A stretch of DNA of 64,000 bases from contig CAJNDS010000269.1 in NCBI GenBank assembly GCA_905221605.1, forward strand, positions 10,001 through 74,000, in the 5' to 3' direction. Of the stretch, positions 62,730-64,000 are shown piece after piece (position 1 is the stretch's first letter; every line of letters starts with the position of its first letter). The notes beneath the pieces are model-generated. The model saw only the letters and a program-made list of their open reading frames with translations. It was not told the origin of the DNA and searched no databases. Origin of the DNA: Symbiodinium natans (lineage: Eukaryota; Sar; Dinophyceae; Suessiales; Symbiodiniaceae). A program made the translations under genes and the position numbers.

Positions 62730-63410
62730 TAGCTATATATATATATATGCGATGCCCTATATACTCCTTCTAAGGGTATATATATATATATATATATTTT
62801 TTTATATATAAAGATATCTCCATATACATGTGTATATATGTATATATGGTACCCTATATAACCCCTTAAAGGTATGAATCAATAGGGCCCAAATTCCCTC
62901 CCTGCTAACCAACAGTAAGCCACTCTGGAGCAAGCGTGATGAGGGAGGCTTCTCACGGAGGCAAAGCTTCCAACCCGATCCCTTCCCTTGGCCATCCTAG
63001 GTGTGGATTTCAACCCGGTCCCAAAATTGTTGATAATTCGGGCGCTAAATCAAACAACAAGGGAAATTTTTAAAACCCATCCCAAATCGATACCTCGCAT
63101 CTGAATGCCACAAGATGGATCCCACCGGTACCATGCCCTCCGGCCCTTCCGTGCCGGAAAAGTCGATACCATTCACTGAAACCGTGTCCCGACCAGCTTC
63201 CGTTGAGAAAGCCAAGACCTCTAAGGACTTCCTTTCACCGGGTAAGACCTCGATGACGCAGGTGTCGTCATTGGGATACTCCTTGGGGAAGTTCGTGCTG
63301 ACGACGCATCCATCATCGTCGACACTGCAAAGCCCGGCAGTGACTTTCCATGCCCACGAGCCCTGCAACACCGCGGCCATCAACAAGCATGACAAAAATC
63401 GCGGAGCCAT
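48460..63410 (-). CDS. Giant modular membrane receptor-like gene (about 18 exons)
   Basis: One gene read from the ATG at 63410 to the TAG/TGA-type stop at 48460. Domain order: signal peptide, CUB, about nine MAM-type units, seven RCC1-type repeats, SRCR, Kelch repeats, cysteine-rich GCC2/GCC3 (ephrin-receptor-like) repeats, multi-pass membrane region, cytosolic tail; about 3,900 residues by rough addition. Firm exons: 63410-63099, 62379-61346, 61239-56921, about 56860-54876, 54788-54667, about 53638-52597, 52207-51394, 50231-49425, 49308-48460; several short ones in between. The frame is preserved across the junctions I could check. It probably sits in the plasma membrane and binds extracellular ligands or carbohydrates; the ligand is unknown. 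CUB/SRCR/MAM are rare together outside animals. Expression level, spliced leader and exact exon ends are not visible. Confidence 0.8.
50853..51305 (-). CDS. Triplicated 21-codon exon in the giant gene
   Basis: Exon 51305-51123 ends HDPIEDAITDHDFELQDKAG-R. Exon 51051-50989 is DPIAEDPITDPDFEIQDRAR-R. Exon 50915-50853 is DSIAEDAITDHDFEIQDKAQ-R. All are phase 0 with CAG|GAC acceptors and AGG|GTC donors; the last two are exactly 63 bp. Introns between them are duplicated with the exons. The acidic repeat faces the cytosol or a loop between membrane segments. Confidence 0.68.
52208..52377 (-). mobile_element. MITE family 2 as a GT-AG intron
   Basis: CCTGCAGGTT is duplicated exactly on both sides. 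On minus: TGCAG|GTTCTGACC … AACCTGCAG|GTTATGC. The ten-base duplication supplies both AG|GT junctions, and splicing reads EPCRLCMPASLP. The interior has two family-2 modules (CTAACAGTCCTTAGTAGGGA). Confidence 0.86.
52378..54788 (-). CDS. Giant gene exons: cysteine-rich GCC2/GCC3 (ephrin-receptor-like) repeats
   Basis: Repeats of C-PGxYxxxxx…C–CPxGxxS…C-C–GY type: YEVSEACQVCPVDHYCPG|G, KCLLGLYWDAGACQICPAGS, SCTCMPGYVNSRPDQPSACE, PCAVGYFKDRSGNVPCSKCG, ending in ACAEGSTGFLCGECPPGWAR and PC|RLCMP just before the first membrane segment. Exons: 54788-54667, 54511-about 54420, about 54290-54175, about 53638-52597, 52482-52378. This stalk-then-membrane arrangement is common in large algal and dinoflagellate surface proteins. 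Confidence 0.74.
52483..52596 (-). mobile_element. Introner family 7
   Basis: Core GTTGGGTAACATCTTGCATC … AAGGGTACTTAAACCCAAC is shared with 61240-61345 and, in part, 20035-20070. It lies between the cysteine-rich exon ending …GAQECMG and the exon starting YDNACAEGSTG (acceptor ATGAAG|GTATGAC). Confidence 0.72.
53640..54420 (-). other. Repeat-rich introns of the giant gene
   Basis: 53788-53855 CCCTAAA tract; 53938-54036 family-2 MITE with ACCCTAAAC on both sides; 54040-54140 array of CCCTTAAA octamers; then a coding island (54290-54175) and 54300-54415 with a duplicated ATAATGGGGAT block. A short island at 53768-53745 (DCFVQTSA) may be a mini-exon. Confidence 0.6.
54039..54140. repeat. Variant telomeric array, CCCTTAAA octamer
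   Basis: Twelve copies of CCCTTAAA, a one-T insertion variant, amplified homogeneously inside an intron of the giant gene. Confidence 0.95.
54512..54666 (-). mobile_element. Introner family 8 as a GA-AG intron
   Basis: Ends CCTTGGGGACGAAATGAACC / GGTTCATTTGCTCCCCAAG are inverted repeats; GAG is duplicated. Minus: TCCCG|GAGCCTTGG … CCAAG|GAGGTGAGC gives YCPG|GEQLNPCPA, the expected CPGG motif. Only a GA donor fits both phase and motif. Telomeric units lie inside. Confidence 0.75.
54789..54875 (-). repeat. Telomere-repeat intron with exact 23-bp target duplication (GC-AG)
   Basis: A 64-bp TTTAGGG tract (54796-54859) is flanked by identical 23-mers (54773-54795 and 54860-54882, starting TGCGGAGGCACAGGG). 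On minus both copies contain TGGCAG|GCCCTGTG. Removal of 87 bp as a GC-AG intron joins CWCPAGRPCASA to EEFLATALRL and leaves one copy. Unspliced, the tract gives a stop (CCC TAA). This is the cleanest case in the window. Confidence 0.9.
55400..56330 (-). CDS. Giant gene segment: Kelch-type repeats
   Basis: About six repeats of R-x-x-HSMVWDQETQSAVMFGG type (AVWDAVSKSMVVFAGK, AIWDDEARAMIVYAGE, AVWDAMTKSMLVFGG, AAWDPVSMSMLLFGG, AVWDRESRGFISFGG), each ending with a W aligned with Kelch (W-x-x-L). Extracellular beta-propeller. Confidence 0.78.
56345..56640 (-). CDS. Giant gene segment: SRCR domain
   Basis: LRIQHNGSLGLVCDDGFDEA, then ARIACRDLGMAGG, IFVDNVRCLGSEVSLRQC and HDCTPQEAVGLRCE follow the scavenger-receptor cysteine-rich pattern (G-x-VCDDGF, A–CR-LG, D-V-C-G-E–L–C, H-C-H-E–GV-C). 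Confidence 0.8.
56760..58090 (-). CDS. Giant gene segment: seven RCC1-type repeats
   Basis: Seven copies of a G-x-x-HTCAL … KCWG block (GGYHTCALHK, CGYHHTCAVL, GGFSHTCVLL, AGEAHTCALS, AGWAHTCALL, TGTKHGCALL, AGFAHTCVLL), each followed by GQLGxG and PxxMGxxLP. They should close a seven-bladed propeller. The seventh blade is on the next exon, across the intron at about 56920-56860. Confidence 0.78.
56860..56920 (-). mobile_element. Introner family G in the giant gene
   Basis: Minus: AGCCAG|GTAGGCCCTTAGGACA … CTTATTGGGTTTCCCGAGGA … TTTTTCAGAGG. The intron divides RCC1 blades six and seven. The acceptor is ambiguous: TTTCAG|AGG keeps phase with the GT donor, while CCTAG|GCAGAG would need a GC donor upstream. 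Confidence 0.72.
57546..57640 (-). mobile_element. Family-G introner lying in frame inside the giant exon
   Basis: Minus: ATCCTAGGCCTTCTTGGGAT … TTCTCCTATTGGAGG … TCGACAGAGGG follows the family-G order but contains no stop, so the exon frame runs through it (about 30 residues, QILGLLGMLCIFSYWRGIQY…). It interrupts an RCC1 blade (KCFGLAAG … QLRLFRGVGPGQMG), so it is expected to be spliced; a GA donor (GATCA|GATCC) is the likeliest. Confidence 0.66.
58090..62639 (-). CDS. Giant gene exons encoding about nine MAM-type units
   Basis: Classical units begin with a Cys-x-Phe-Glu block and end with a D-A-I/V-G block: ELACDFE|VDLCSW … DMALDAIGIG; VACGFEADLCGW … DVALDAVGVG; MACSFEVDFCSW … DISLDAIGTG; VRCTFQRDDLCGW; VSCDFEDPLFCGW … MALDAL. 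They alternate with a second type (LSCNFDFDVCLW … DYQLFGSSSVSLK … RVPAGTVALRVSAVVAAGD). MAM domains are extracellular adhesion modules. Two of the second-type units (61915-61480 and 59995-59580) are nearly identical, a recent duplication or conversion. Exons: 62639-62599, 62379-61346 and the first part of 61239-56921. Confidence 0.78.
61240..61345 (-). mobile_element. Introner family 7 as a GT-AG intron
   Basis: Minus: CAGTG|GTGCCTTTGACATAG … TGAACTAG|GTACATC. Splicing gives FDGQWYIYAP, matching the W-Y-V/I-Y block of the other MAM units. The inside carries GTTGGGTACC … CCCAAC inverted ends and an AAAGTTAAATG palindrome. Confidence 0.82.
62380..62598 (-). mobile_element. Introner family 3 as a GC-AG intron, with telomeric units inside
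   Basis: Minus: TTCGAA|GCGGGGGGTTTACG … GGAAAACCCCCCAG|GTGGACC gives CDFE|VDLCSW, the normal MAM start. The interior includes a tandem duplication of TTCCGAAATTAGGG … GGGGTACCTTAT and several TTTAGGG units. Confidence 0.82.
62640..62923 (-). mobile_element. Introner family 1 as a GT-AG intron
   Basis: 21-bp inverted ends CTTACTGTTGGTTAGCAGGGA / TCCCTACTAACCAACAGTAAG, one mismatch. GTGG is duplicated: CCAGA[GTGG]CTTACTG … CAGTAAG[GTGG]TGCG. GT comes from the duplicated target, AG from the inverted repeat, and excision restores …QSGAS… exactly. The interior is two TA/TG satellites between GGTACC-type blocks. Confidence 0.88.
62924..63410 (-). CDS. Giant gene 5' exons: signal peptide and CUB domain
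   Basis: From MAPRFLSCLLMAAVLQGSWA a typical signal peptide is followed by CSVDDDGCVVSTNFPKEYPN, DTCVIEVLPG, VSVNGIDFSGTEGP and ILWHSD: the strand order of CUB domains. The frame would start at 63446, but Met at 63410 begins the hydrophobic signal, so I prefer it. The second exon (62981 or 62999 to 62924) supplies GSGWKLCL, completing the W-x-SD … GWKLC pattern. The phase is consistent with a GC donor after TTCAGAT at 63099; GT at 63093 would break it. Confidence 0.72.
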
Positions 63411-64000
63411 ACTGTCGCCAAGACTAACAGCACTTGAGCCCCACATCTTGACCCGTGCAGTCGCAGGTCTTTTTTGGGATCCCCTCTATTTCTGAAACTC
63501 GCGGTGTGAGACAGGTACGCCCTCATGCTTGGATGTCCGGCTCTTCGGATACTTCATGCACAGCTCCACAGTTCGACACGGAAATGATTTGCATGCTGCA
63601 TGCCCTCTCACGACTGCACAGAAAAAAGAAAAAAAAAAAAAGAACCTTCACGGCGGCAACAAGCGCAGGGATGGCTGGAGGGCGCAGAGGCCGCGGCAGC
63701 CCCCGTGAAGCTGCAAGCCCCGACACGGATGGACGAGCGTAGTGCAAGTGTGCAACGCCTGTTTGGAAGCCCCACTCTCAGAGGCGCTGCTTCTTTCTGC
63801 AGAATTGAGGCGAAGGCGTGGTAGCCTCTCAGGTTCAACGTCGCAGGGCGATCCAACTTAGGGTCGGCCTGTACATTTCGTTGAAATATCGACAAACTGT
63901 CTGTGACCCAAAATTAAGTGAACGTTAGCATACTTGGCTCATCGGCAAAGATGCGCCTTGACTCTTGACGCAGGTATGAGGAAACGTCCAACATCACAAA
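63411..64000. other. 5' flank of the giant gene, with the intact 112-bp element
   Basis: No TATA-like signal can be claimed (dinoflagellates lack a standard one). 63618-63645 is an A-rich patch. 63690-63800 is the uninterrupted copy of the element split at 41597/46397. No coding region recognised. Confidence 0.55.
63690..63800. repeat. Intact copy of the 112-bp element (empty site)
   Basis: GCGGCAGCCCCCGTGAAGCT … GACGAGCGTAGTGCAAGTGT … GCTTCTTTCTGC, continuous across the point where the other copy is broken by telomeric repeat. Similarity stops at its two ends, so this is a dispersed unit, identity unknown. Confidence 0.82.

Overview
The window is nuclear DNA of a dinoflagellate (Alveolata), possibly a suessialean; the species cannot be read from the sequence. 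The evidence is: roughly a hundred interstitial tracts of the plant/dinoflagellate-type telomere heptamer TTTAGGG; short exons joined by GC-AG and GA-AG as well as GT-AG introns; introns made of small inverted-repeat elements (introners); U6 snRNA copies; and every convincing gene on the minus strand, as expected for unidirectional dinoflagellate gene arrays.

Layout. 0-42 kb is a mosaic: islands of 60-250 bp minus-strand coding sequence alternate with telomere-repeat tracts, MITE-like elements and microsatellites. Genes named here are an HXXEE-type membrane protein (12.5-13.4 kb), two CFAP97/hemingway-like genes (about 21-22.5 and 37.5-38.2 kb), a DPH6-like diphthine-ammonia ligase (24.3-25.0 kb), a carbonyl-reductase-like SDR (26.3-27.8 kb), a DUF1810 protein (29.6-30.1 kb) and an AlgH/YqgE (DUF179) protein (34.9-36.0 kb). 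Several other multi-exon genes are clearly coding but unnamed. A LINE with ORF1 and a frameshifted ORF2 (endonuclease plus reverse transcriptase) lies inside a telomeric tract at 41.6-46.4 kb. From 63.4 down to 48.5 kb runs one very large gene for a secreted/membrane receptor: signal peptide, CUB, about nine MAM-type units, seven RCC1-type repeats, SRCR, Kelch repeats, cysteine-rich GCC2/GCC3 repeats, a multi-pass membrane region and a cytosolic tail.

Main result. Telomere-repeat tracts behave here as insertions, and several have become spliceosomal introns. At 54.8, 3.0 and 1.9 kb a TTTAGGG tract sits in coding sequence between two copies of a 10-23 bp direct duplication. The duplication itself supplies an AG|GC junction on both sides, so GC-AG splicing restores the original reading frame. 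At 17.5 kb the same arrangement gives a GT-AG intron. At least eight further families of short inverted-repeat elements do the same job with their own target duplications, so nearly every resolved intron of the receptor gene comes from a different element. Telomeric repeats also replace the centre of a U6 copy (46.6 kb), split a 112 bp element whose intact copy lies at 63.7 kb, and host the LINE, whose poly(A) end abuts the telomeric strand. Exon limits are by eye; no search or RNA data were available.
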